Source: Aquatica leii
Lineage: Eukaryota > Arthropoda > Insecta > Coleoptera > Lampyridae
DNA: 64,000 bases
NCBI GenBank assembly: GCA_035610365.1
Contig: CM069432.1
Span: 11,346,001 to 11,410,000, forward strand
Direction of reading: 5' to 3'
A program made the position numbers and the translations under genes. Each line of letters starts with the position of its first letter. The first letter of the stretch is position 1. A model generated the notes under the pieces. It was not told the origin of the DNA, did no database searches, and worked only from the letters and a program-made list of their open reading frames with translations. Positions 23,001 to 35,000 of the stretch are shown here, one piece after another.

Positions 23001-26000
23001 GGGTGTACAACATTATGAGTGGATCCCGTAAAGCTCAGAAGTTCCCTCTTCTTAGATTGCCTATCATCAATGCGACAAACTATAGTGATCTTAAATTCTT
23101 CTTATTTTTGTTTGTACAGTTCTGTTTTAGTGTATCGATTTGTTTACCTGAATTTTTTTTATTCGTTACGTTTGGAAGTTTTTGCGTTCAGTATTTTTGA
23201 AATTTGGTATTTGATCATATATTATATTCTTTTCTTACGGTATCTTAAGGATGTGCTTAGTATATTTTATATTTGAAAGAAGCGTTCTATAATTTGATGT
23301 TTGAGAATGTTTGTTGTGTGGATGATTCGAGAGTTTCTGTTCCGATTGTTTCGTATGATTCCGATAACTGTGAAGTTAGTCTTATTGATACATCCGTTTC
23401 AAAATAGCAGATACACTTACTTCCGGTTTTTTTATCAGACCCATCACACACACACACACACACACACACAGGAAACCTTGAAACGTGAAATTCTTCAAAA
23501 AAATTTTTTTGAAAAAAAATTGCGATAGCTCTAATTTCCTTATAGGAAAGTAAAGAGTGAATCAGTAAGCGTACATTTGCAAGCTTTGCAGTTTTCCAGT
23601 CGTTTAATAAACACATATTTTTGAAAAACTTCACTTTACGATGTAGTTAAAACGTTAGCAAAAAACATCAATAGAATAATAACTCTTACCAGTAATTAAG
23701 CATTTCTTTTAATGGTGACCTTTTTGGCAGCGTCGTATACAGAGTCTGTGTTGCGTACAGCTTTACTTCCGTTAATTCGCATATTGCTCTTTCAGGAAAT
23801 TCGCCGTCAATAATAGGATAAGCTGTAGACAGTAAAGTGTGAAATGCAAAACCACCGTCTTTAACTTTGTCCAAGCCTTTTCGCACATGAAAGAAATTAG
23901 TATGGTTATTACTTTGTTTAATTTTTCTGTTATAAAGTTGTATTGCTACCGGATCGGTTGTGGTCTAAAATAATATATGTATGTAATAGATTGCTATAAA
24001 AAAATATTATAAATTACATCAAAATAATCTCTATAATAGAGCGAATCTTCACATCCAACCTTTAGGTTACTTTTTAATAAATCCGTTAAGGTATTGATTG
24101 TTCTTGGTCGTTCCAGTAATAGGTGTGAAACTAAGCTGGCCGAGTAAAATTGGTAAATAAGAAAGAAAAATAGTAATACAGTAATTACTAATATTCTTCC
24201 ACTGGGCAAGACAGGAATATAAGAGAATCCTAAAATAAGATTTTTTTAGTATATTTAAGAAATTACAGAATGCGTAATTAATTATTATGGATTTAGAAAA
24301 TTTGTTTAGGGAATCACATTTATCTACTAATTTTTTATGGTAGGCTTATGTACACTGCCTCAAAAAAGTAATTGCAATATATATATATATATAAATTGTA
24401 CCCTTCTTCGCCGAGTTTTCTATTTACAATTAAATTATTTATCTCAGTCTTTTCTACAAAAAATATTTTAATTTTAATTTATTTTATTTTAAACATGTTT
24501 TGACATTATAAAATGTCATCGTCAGTAACTCTACAAACTGTTTGTAGCGCGTTTTCTGCACGATAAATTATCCTCTTGGCAACGGTGGTTCTTAGTTGAT
24601 GTATCCTCACAAAAGTAAGTGTCACGTGTTGGTCTCGGCAGCGACGCAGGAATGCCAGCGAGGCAAGTAGCTGGTTCTTCTTCTTTCTTGGTTTATCTAG
24701 TTTTCTGGCTTTCAAATATGTTTCCTCCCCGTAGAGGCGTCCAATAGTAGAATGCAAACTTTCACGGACGTTGTTTAATGTAGCACTGTTTTTCGGGTGT
24801 TGCCGAGTCACAAAACTTTTTCTTAACGTTTCGCTGATCATGCTGTCAGTTTCTTCAGAAGATTTCTTAAGACTGATGTTATCGTCTTGCGTTCCTCGTT
24901 ATATACCGTCTTACGGCTCCGCTTTGCTGATCCGTGTCCGTACTGGTCTGTTGATTTGCGTTCATAGACGTCTGGTGATTTCTTGCATGTTTTTCATGCA
25001 GCGTAGATCTCCATGTGTTGCTTAATCTGTATCCATAGTACCTACTACATTTTAATAGAAATAATACCTTAGATTTCATTATAAATTATACACTATTTAT
25101 ATTACCAGAACAATGTGTAATATCCATTATTGGTTATACATTTCCGTAAGCGGTTTGGCATCAAATTGATTAAATTGGCACATACATTAGCTCCTCGAAA
25201 TCTTTCTCATACGGTATTAATTTGGCGATGCAAGTTGTTTATATTTCGTATTTCTATGTTATTGTTTAGTTTGTCGCTCCACCCACGCACGGCCGCCGCT
25301 TACAAATTCTCTATAGGGTTCAAATCCAGTGACTTAGGTGGTTAACGGATTTTTTACACTTCTGGATGTTGTAAGAACCATTCTTGAACTACTGCTGCCG
25401 CATGTATAGGAGAATTGTCACGAATAAACCGAATTAGTCCTTCGGGATAAACTTCTCGTACGGAGGACAACATAACGTCTTCCAAAATCGTCAAGTAAGT
25501 TTGAGCGCTTAAGCATCCATTGACACGTATTAATTACCCTGGACCAGCATCACTTATCCATCCCCAGTACGCAGCACTAATTCTCCCACTTCTCTTTTGT
25601 TGGGTTGCACATGTTTTGATTCATATCTAGAATTACGTGACCTCCAAAGAACTTTTTTACTATCTTGGGAAGTGCAGAAGGTTTTTTCAACTGAAAAACA
25701 ACACGTTTCCAATAAAAATTTAAAATAAATATTAGTTAAATAAAACTGCGCAAAAAAGTTTGCGTTTACTGAAAGGCACTGATAAAGTAATGTTATTAAT
25801 TTAAGTGAAAAAGTTACTTCTTTCAAGTTAGCAGTACAAAGTTAGCAGAATCAAATAAATTATAGTTAGGAATTTGTTGCCAAAGAAAAAAAATTGTAAC
25901 ATTCTTACTTTTTTTTAGTTATGCGTTTTTTGGCTAACTTGAGGCAAGTTATCAGTACACCATTCTAAAAAGTGCTTTAATGAATTTATTTCCTGTTTAA

Positions 26001-29000
26001 AATGTGTGTAGAATAATAATAATAAAGCTATCAGCTTTTTTCTTTTACAATTAATTAACAACAATTTGGCAACAAATTCTACACACATTTTAAACCAAAT
26101 ATCGATTCATTAAACACTGTTTAGAATGCATAATTAAAAAAAATAAGAAAGCTACAAGTTTTTTCTTTCGCAAGAAATTAGTAACAAATTCATAATTATG
26201 TTTTATTTGATTTTGCTAACTTTGTATTGCTAACTTGAAGGACGTGAAAAATTTAATACCTCATTGCTATCTGAACTAAAATTTTTACAATTTCATTATA
26301 CACAAGTTCCTGTGATGTAGGCGAATAATTGTGCAACCTGAATTATATATACCTATAATGTAGGTTTATATTTACGCCTAAAATAAAAAACAGCTTATAT
26401 TAAAGAATATTATCAAAAACAAAATAAAAAATTATCTTACCGATAAGCCCATACGTGCAGCAATTACTCGGATAAAAAATCCACATTCTTGTAAAGTAAT
26501 AATCTTCCCTCTAGTTTTAGTGATAACTCTGCTTGTGCAGGAAGACATGGCATTTTGCACAAAATTGACACACAAAACAACACTAAATATTATACATTAC
26601 AAAATTAATTTTCAGTAACCCTTATATATACCCTACTTAGTAATGGCGAAGTATTGGGCAGAAGAGAGCATTGCTGGCGGTATGGAATACCCCCCAAAAG
26701 AACGAGGTTTTGGGTCTCAAGAAACACTGCTATAAACTATAAATTATTGTTTTGTAATTATTTCGTTAAAAAGTTTTATTTCTTAGTATTATTATTTCGT
26801 TGGTGTTATTGTACTTGTTTTATTATTATTTATAACTTTCAAGAGATGAATCATTATTTTTTAATTTGGGGATATGTTATTTTTACACGATCTTTAATGC
26901 AAGGGCCCTGCCCGCGCCTGGAACCGCTCCGTTTACTTAGAATTTCTGCATTACGTCGAAATTTGGTGGGGCAACTGTTGCAACACATAAATTTGTTTCT
27001 AATAGTATAGAACAATGCTTAAAATTTTGGCATTTTGACATTTTTATCACCATTTAAAATCTTTATATTATCCATTGCCCCAATAATTTTTGTTTGCCAT
27101 TGCGTATTTCACATGGTGTATAAATATAAATAAAAATTTAATGAAAAGTAATAAAAACATTTTTTAAACGCAAAAATGTAAAAAATCCTGTTACTTGTGT
27201 AGGGTCCATCAACCCATTCTTGGTTCAAAAGAAAAATGATCATAGAATGGTTTAGTGTTTTTTTTGTAATATGTAAAACCTTACTCCTTTTACATTTAAT
27301 AAAAGATTTATTTTTAAAATTTTGTCATTTTTCTTATATTCAAATTAAAAATATAACAGACAATGTAAACAGAACCAACATCATCAAATTCAAAATTAAT
27401 TTGAATCACTTGAAGAAAAAGAAAAAATAAGAAAAGCTAATATTTGGCGTAAGGACACAGGACGCTCAAATACAACTGTAAAGCACAATTAAATACGGTC
27501 CCATTAGCTGTAAAGAAGGTTTGAAATAAACTTTGTCCTGCGGTCCTTAGGCTATGACGAAAGTTTAGCCGCAGGGCTGAACGTGTTAAATACTAGTCAT
27601 TTGTCTCAGCTGTGACGCTTACTCCGAATTGCACTGCTTTGCTGTAATAAAAAGTTAGTGGACGGAACGGTTCTCGGGCGCCAGATTTGTTTGAGGAATT
27701 TACTCTCCTGTTCGACGGCACTGTCCGGGTAACTACAGTGAAGACACGGTTGTCCAGGGCTTCAAACGGACCTAAAAGCGGAGCGAGGCGACGGAAATAA
27801 AATACACAATAGTAAATCAAAATAACTTTATTTATTCTCAAAATCAACAACGAACGGTACAGAGGCGACGGCCACAACCAAGCAAGCGGAAGGTGATCTA
27901 TAAACCAATGAGTGATTAGCGTGCGTTCGACAAGCGGTGACGTCGGTGACTAAGCGAGCAAGCATGCACTAGGGTAGCAACCTCCGTTGGTTGGATCGGT
28001 AGAAGGGGTTTACTCGGATTCGTACTTAAGAGGGAGGAGAAGGGACGTGGGTACGGTACTGGAAGGCGTATCCGCAGGCCAAAGCCAAACACTACGGAAA
28101 CGACGTGTTGACGGCGTATTCGCAGGCCAAAGCCAAACACTACGAATACGACGCTCGGTAATGGATGGGGGAAAGCGTATCCGCAGGCCAAAGCCAAACA
28201 CTACGGATACGACGTGGTGACGGCGTATTCGCAGGCCAGAGCCAAACACTACGAATACGACGCCCGGTAAAGGATAGAGTAGGGAAGAGCAGACAAGGAG
28301 GGGAGCAGTATCTCCCCCGGAGGTCCGGTTAATAAAAGCAAAACGGCTTACTCTAAACTCCAGCTGGTGCACTGAAACCCCGGAATCTTCTTCGATGCGA
28401 GCTCCAACTGGAACTGGCGTTCCTGCGTCGGGGTTCCGCTTTTATTTGTGACTCCGGAAGTAGGAGAACGGTTCAAGCGGGGATAACATGCGCTCTGACG
28501 GATGAAGCGCCGGTAAGCGGGGATAGCGCGAGCTTAGTTGCGCGTTCGATACTAGCGGAAATTCCCTATTTATTTACACGGGTACGGAGACTTAATTAAT
28601 TTAATTAATAATATACAATTCGTAACAAAAATAAATAACGGTCCTAAGTAACATAAGTATTATTTCTAAACTAAACAACATACGGCGCTATAAGTACAAT
28701 TTGTAACGGTTCGTTACACAGCTTCGCATGAATGCAACTTATGTATATCCCACGATGCGACATCTTTTAGGTTAATCGTTACTTATAATTATCAGGCTTT
28801 CGAAGTATTGAGTATTTAAAAAAAATTATTTTCTCTTTAAACCAAGGTTGAGAGTTAGTGTTTATATTATTAATTTAGAAATAAACGTTGTTGGTCATTT
28901 TGTACAAAAAAAAGAAACCGATTTTTCTAATGTTTGGTGATATATTTCCATTACTTAGTTTTAACAAAAACCTGCAAGAATTATGTTTTGATTTATAGGT

Positions 29001-32000
29001 AACGAAACCCATATTAAGTTTGATTTCCAGTTCAGTTACATCTAACTAAAGATAATATCTTATTAAAAGATTATTAATTTTTTCGCGACTTGTTCTTTTT
29101 GTTATAAGCCGCCTGAAAATAAAATACTACAGGCACAGATAAGTAAATTTGAGTTACGCATACCTTCTGTCTAATACTTAAACTAGTAGGTTCGATATCA
29201 TCTATAAATTGGGTTAAATCAGCCAAGTTGAAGCATTTTTTCCGTGTATTACGACAATGAAATAAAAAAAAAAACATGGGATTTTACCTATATTCATAAA
29301 AATCCATTTTCTATGAAAAAATGCAAACTACAAATAAATGTTTTGAGAATTTGTAATGGAAATTAATATTACAATTGTTCAACACTAATTACGTTCAAAT
29401 AATGATAATACTTCTTTTACAAAGAGAATCATACGGTTGACTTTAATTTAATCCGGAAATATTAAAAATTTAGGCTGATTAAAACAGCAATTTCATACTT
29501 GGGCATGCAGTTTTAATTTATTTGAGCTATTAATGGGACTTTTTTAAATTTATATTAATTATAAATCAAATTATAAATCACTTAGAACTTTTTTAATTAG
29601 GGCTATAGCACTTGAGCAGAGAACATAAATACATAAATAAAAAATTTGGCGAAAAAGAATTTAAACCTTTATGGTACAATTTAGATACATATTTGCAACA
29701 AAAAACATGTTCCTTGAACGTTTGAGGCGGTGCTTATAAAGAACGCTTAGTAACCTCGTAATATCGCTGCAAGTAATGTCTACAATGCCAATGTTGTCAA
29801 ATTTAACTAGCCGTTCTGTTATAACGTAAGTTTGGTTGTGTACCTTGCAGGTCGCGCTTAAAAGTGCCCAATTACTTTTTTGAGGTAGTGTACACTAAGA
29901 TAAATGTATTAAACAAATAAAATTGGTGCAATCAGAGTGAGACAAAAAATTAGACAAATTATTAACGACAAACTATACAACAACGGTATGGTAAGCAAAA
30001 TTTTTCATTTGATATTAATTTAAAGATTCGTGATACCTTGTTGACACAGTTCTCCAATACTGTATATGACCAAAAAACTCCAAGAACTATCAGCGATGTT
30101 TGATTGGTCAGTTTCATTCAAAACGTCCATTTCTTTTGTAATAATGAATTTAAAAATCATTAAGATAAAAATTAAAGCAATAATTGTAGCTATCCAAACG
30201 GCCGATTCTAATGGTCTTAAATATAATTCGTAAGAACTTGCCGTATTCTTTGGGTGGCGAAATAAAAATGCGGATCTGTAAAATAAAAACGGTAACTTAG
30301 CGCATTATGTACAGTTATTATGTTATTATATCACTAAATAAAAAGAAAGTCTTGGAATTAACAGAACCTTTAATGGAACTAGCTTTGACTTAGCGATTAT
30401 GAGGTGGTAAGACTGCATTTGTCGAGACTTAACAGAGCTAGAGCAGGTTTAAATAGCGGCAGCGTATCCCTACTGCATCGGAGAATCCAACAACGTGTAA
30501 GATTTGATGAGAAGAAGACGAGCTGCATCTTGGTATGTGTATTTGAGAGATGTAAGGCAAACCGTCTAACAATTTAGTCTATTCGGAGACAAGAACGGGA
30601 CTAAGAGTGTTATTCCAATCAAGACCTTCGGCCTATATACGCTGTAGAAAGAGCGTCATTATAAAGACCTGGGGGAGAGAAAAAAAGATCAGTAAACTCG
30701 GTACGTAGAATTAGTGCGTCCTCGACAGTGGCAATGCTAGTTATCACGTCATCACCATACGTATTTTTAAGGATGGCGACGGACCGCGGAAAGTGCCTTC
30801 CTCCTTAACTAATTTTAGAAGACATCGCTGAGCCAGGTAAGCTGAAGGAGTTAAGGCGTGCGTTACAGTATTCAGTTTATACTCAACGACGGGATTATGA
30901 ATGGACTCGCGCGAATAAATGTGTTGTTAACAACTCTGTTCACGACGTAACAAAATTTGTTTATACATTATGCAAATGTCACAACACAAAACGACCGAAT
31001 TTAAACTAAAAGTTATCAGAATAACAGAAATGTCGTGTTGTAGCTTAGGACCACTTAAAAGTTGCTCGTTTAAAGACTAAGAAGAAAAGACGAACCATTA
31101 AAAACAACACGAATCATAGTTCATTTTTCGCTGCATTTAGAAACACAGTGATGTGGTAGCACGTATGATGCAAAAAAAAGTAGCAACAGACATTACTCAA
31201 ATCTTGATACTCAGACATAAATTGTTGAAAGCGGCATAACGAGAAAGATCTCGAATTAAACGTCTTTTTAATTTAATGGCTGTGTACGATGACTTTGAAT
31301 TAGCAGCAGCGTTCGCACCATTCTTCATCAGGATTACAGATTTTTGCTATGGGCACTTCCTCGATTTCCCAGAACTTGACGAGGAGAAGAGAGTTAGAAG
31401 AGAGACAGACGAAAAAGTTAACGAACTCTGACTTACAAGACCTACAATAAAGTCTCCAAATACAGTATAAAGAATTCAATGATTACCTTTAATTATAAAA
31501 AAACCTTCTCGAATGCATATGGGGAAATAAGTCAGCTCCGATAAGCATTTCTATCTTACCAGGCAGGTGAAAATGTTTATCGGCTAGTTGACGATGTTTT
31601 AGACTTGTTCGGAAAGGCGAGTCAAAGGGAGGTTTTAAAATATTAAAAGAAGTACGTAAAGATCAGTGAAAACCTCAGAAGAGTAACGAGATTTTATTAC
31701 ACAGTCTACAGTACCAAGAGTACGGGAGCCCATTTGCCCAATCCTTGAAACCTATAACTGAGGAAAAAAAATGTTTTGACCACACAACTGAGGGGAGTTT
31801 CGGTAGCGACCCACCGGAGCAATACTATAAAGACAGAAAATGAAAATGTACTTAGGGATAGTTCGATCAACTAGCCCAGAAAAACAAACGCGATGTTGCG
31901 ATCACCACCACCGGTTTTAGTGTAAGCGCCGCGAGATCTCGAAACGCGTGTGTACTCTAATGAACTTTTAGTTAAGTGCAGTAACGTTAAGTGTAGTGTA

Positions 32001-35000
32001 CATAGTTAAATTAGTTAAGTAGTGTAAGTGCAATGGTGACAGGACGCAATGTTTATGAACTAAGTAAGACGGAATTAGACGAATTTGCGAGTGAACTTTT
32101 GAGAGTAAAAAGAGAACGCTTCCTAACTGTTACACCAAATCAACAGAATCGACCTTCAATCTCAAGTGATGCAACCGGCACCACCGAAAAAGACTTTAGA
32201 CTTTCCAAAAGAACGGCAAAAGTCGCCATCGTCGACTCAAATATAAGTCCAGTCGAAACAAACAACAAATATACAGCCTTAGAAGTCGAACCGGAAATAT
32301 CCGAAGAAACTACTACTATTCAAAACGACAATACACAAAAGAACAAGAATTGAAACGCAAAGAGGCCACGGATTTCAATTAAACAACCCACCTCAAACGC
32401 AAGAAAAAAGGATATCCAGATATAAAGGTTACCAGAATGAATGGAAAGAGAGGAATTCCCGCGCCTGTAGTACTGGTAGAAATCGAGCGGAAATTTCATT
32501 CAATATACCAATTAACCCATGTAGTGAGGCTGAGCGCAAACACCGAGGCATTTAGACTAACTGGGGAAATCACACAATGTCACAGGTGCCAATTATTTGG
32601 CCACATACAAAGAAATTGCACAGTTAATTACAAATGCATGAACACTCCACGTACGAGTACCAAAAACCTTAAACAACAGAGGGCATATGTGCGAACTGTG
32701 GAGGTTTGCACACTTCTATATTAACGAATTGTAGGGAGAAGCCCAAACCTACCATCAACACGAGGAGAGGCTGGGATGGACCAACGCAACTTCCTACAGT
32801 AAGCATTGACGAAATACCAAAGGAGGAAAAAAGAAAATGAACGCAAAACAACTCAACGACAGCAAGACAATGCCACCGTCAACATCGAAGCCGACTACAA
32901 CCAAAGCACGAGAGATGCGCTAGCCCAAGAAATAGGGTAAATATTTATAGATTGTAGCGAACTAAATCCCACCGATGCCCAGCAGGCACAATTCAACAAA
33001 AGATTGCAAAAGATTCTAACGCTAATGTTATGAATAATAGAACAGTAGACTCTCTTCATATTATCGCCTAGAACTGCAACGGAATTTCCAACAAAAAACA
33101 AGAATTGGACACCTACGTGCAACTACACAAGCCCGAAGTCATAATCTTAAATGAAACCTCAGAAACGCGTTAAGAACATCAACTCAATAAATACATAACA
33201 AAGATACTTTTACCATTACGAAAAACATAAAAAAATTACTAGCAGAAAAAAGATAAGCACGCAAATCTACATCAAAACGCTCGTCCTCGCAGATAAGAAC
33301 ATTCTAAGCAACTTAAACAACAGAGTCAAGTAAGCTTTAATAGATTATTACAACCAAATGTAGAACAAAAGGTTTGAAACATATGACAACAGAGAAACCT
33401 CTTGGAAAATAGCTAAAGCACTGCGGAAAGAAAACAAAAGCAACGTGCCAGTTCAACAAGGAGATAAAATACTAACCACGGATCAACAAAAAGCGGACCT
33501 GCTACAAACCCAAGTCAGCCCAAACCCAGACAAAAACTGACAGTTCACCAATCTAATAAATGAACACATTGGGCTAATACTAAAAATTCCGTCTCATAAA
33601 AAGATCTCCGATGAACAAATGGAAGAAGTCAAAGACACGATAAACATCAAGAAATTAAACAAAGCACCGGAATTGGATGAAATAACAAACACCACACTTA
33701 AACACTTACCGGAGATCACCATAGAACAACTGACAAGGATATGCAGAACCATTTTCACGCTAAAACACTTTTCGACTCAGTGGAAAAAGGCCAAGATAGT
33801 AATGATACCAAGTCCGGAAAACCCAAGAATATGTTAGAAAGCTACAGACCAATAAGCCTTCTTTCAGGTTTGAGCAAAGTTACACAAAAACTAATACTCA
33901 CTCGAATTACCAAAATTATTGAAGAAAAAAAATCATACCACAAGAAGAATATGGATTCAGACTAAGCCACTCGACAACTCAACAAATAGCAAGAATCACC
34001 AAAAACATACTTGCAAATAAGAACAGAAGCATCACAATAGGGAGAGTTTTTCTGGACATCTCCAAAGCCTTTGACAAGGTTTGGCACCAGGGACTTCTTC
34101 ACAAGATATACAACTCAGGATTCCCAGCTGAACTAGTCCAACTTATCGCATCATACCTGCAACAACGACACTTCATAGTAGAAATAAATAAGGATAAATC
34201 AACCGCTAAACAGATAAGAGCCGGCGTCCCACAGGGATCTATTCTGAGACCTACGGTCTTTAACGTCTACATACAAAATATACCTCAGGCGCCAGGATCA
34301 ACAATTTGCTCAGTACGCGGACGACACTGCTTTCATCGCCCACTTAAACACACAACCATCATAGTCAAAAAGCTACAACACCATCTATCGTTGCTGCAAG
34401 GATTGCAGTAAATCCAAGAAAAGTCTAGCAGTAATTTTCACTAACAAAATCAAGAAAAAAGCAGCAACAAACAACCAACTAAATAAGTTGAATATTCTGT
34501 GACCAGCGACGGCCAAATACCTAGATGTAAAACTGGATAGAAAACTGAAGTTGCCAACGTTTTGCCCACCTTCGTAAGGGACTTCGTCAGGGCGTGAAAT
34601 AAATCGCAAAACTCAAACAAGCAACGGAAAAATCTAACTAAGAACTTTTCAAAAGTTAGGTTATCAACTTATGAAACAAGTCACAATCCAAACTCTGAAA
34701 AGATAAGAAAGAAAACGATAACTTGAAAAAGCAAACGAAAATCTAACAAAGAACCACTACAGAGTTGGGTAATTAACTTGTGAACCAAGCCAGATTCTAA
34801 ACTACCTAGAAGTGATGAAGAAATGGTCTTTGTATATAAAGAAGGATCGTCACGGATGGTTAAGCTCGACTCTGATTGGGTTACGGTTGCTAAGGGGCGT
34901 GTTTTCGATAAATGATTAATGACCGAGAACTAAAGAAGGGATAGTTCGAAACCATGATCGCGATTGAAGTTATTGGGGTGTTTGATGATATCTATGCTCT

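Larger units (their letters stand above)
24353..29890 (-). mobile_element. Tc1-like transposon, invaded by other elements
   Basis: CACTGCCTCAAAAAAGTAAT begins at 24353 after a TA. The reverse complement of 29868-29890, CACTACCTCAAAAAAGTAAT, ends before a TA at 29891. These are 22-23 bp terminal inverted repeats with the TA target site typical of the Tc1/mariner superfamily. A minus-strand transposase relic lies inside at 26560-25340. The 5.5-kb length is due to later insertions: a Penelope-like fragment, a foldback element and an LTR. Nearly all of IR75 intron 6 is this element. Confidence 0.75.
31840..34555 (+). mobile_element. jockey-like LINE, degenerate
   Basis: A GC-richer leader precedes ORF1 at 32033, which is open for 106 codons and is then broken. 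ORF1 keeps zinc-knuckle pieces CHRCQLFGHIQRNC and CANCGGLHTSILTNC. ORF2 remains as an endonuclease trace near 33060 (NCNGISNKKQEL), then reverse transcriptase: KKLNKAPELDEITNTTLKHL, YRPISLLSGLSKV, a stretch matching FLDISKAFDKVWHQGLLHK in shifted frames, and the YADDT region near 34315. It ends at about 34555 where a Penelope-like element begins. Confidence 0.75.

Noticed and set aside
25310..25330. tRNA-like GGTTCAAATCC box
   Set aside because: It lies within the Tc1-like transposase relic and no cloverleaf can be formed around it.
26654..27010. Plus-strand 118-codon frame
   Set aside because: Low-complexity Phe/Tyr/Leu-rich product with no motif, inside a transposon.
28060..28268. CRISPR-like repeat-spacer appearance
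   Set aside because: The units are contiguous, palindromic and alternate between two forms without unique spacers, and the genome is eukaryotic.
28010..28372. Open frames on both strands across 27916-28372, repeating VVFGFGLRIR-like segments
   Set aside because: They arise from translating the tandem hairpin array; both strands and several frames are open because the repeat lacks stops.
29074..29277. Extra IR75 exon (good GTATGC donor)
   Set aside because: Exons 6 and 7 already join in phase and match the family without it, and it lies inside the Tc1-like insertion.
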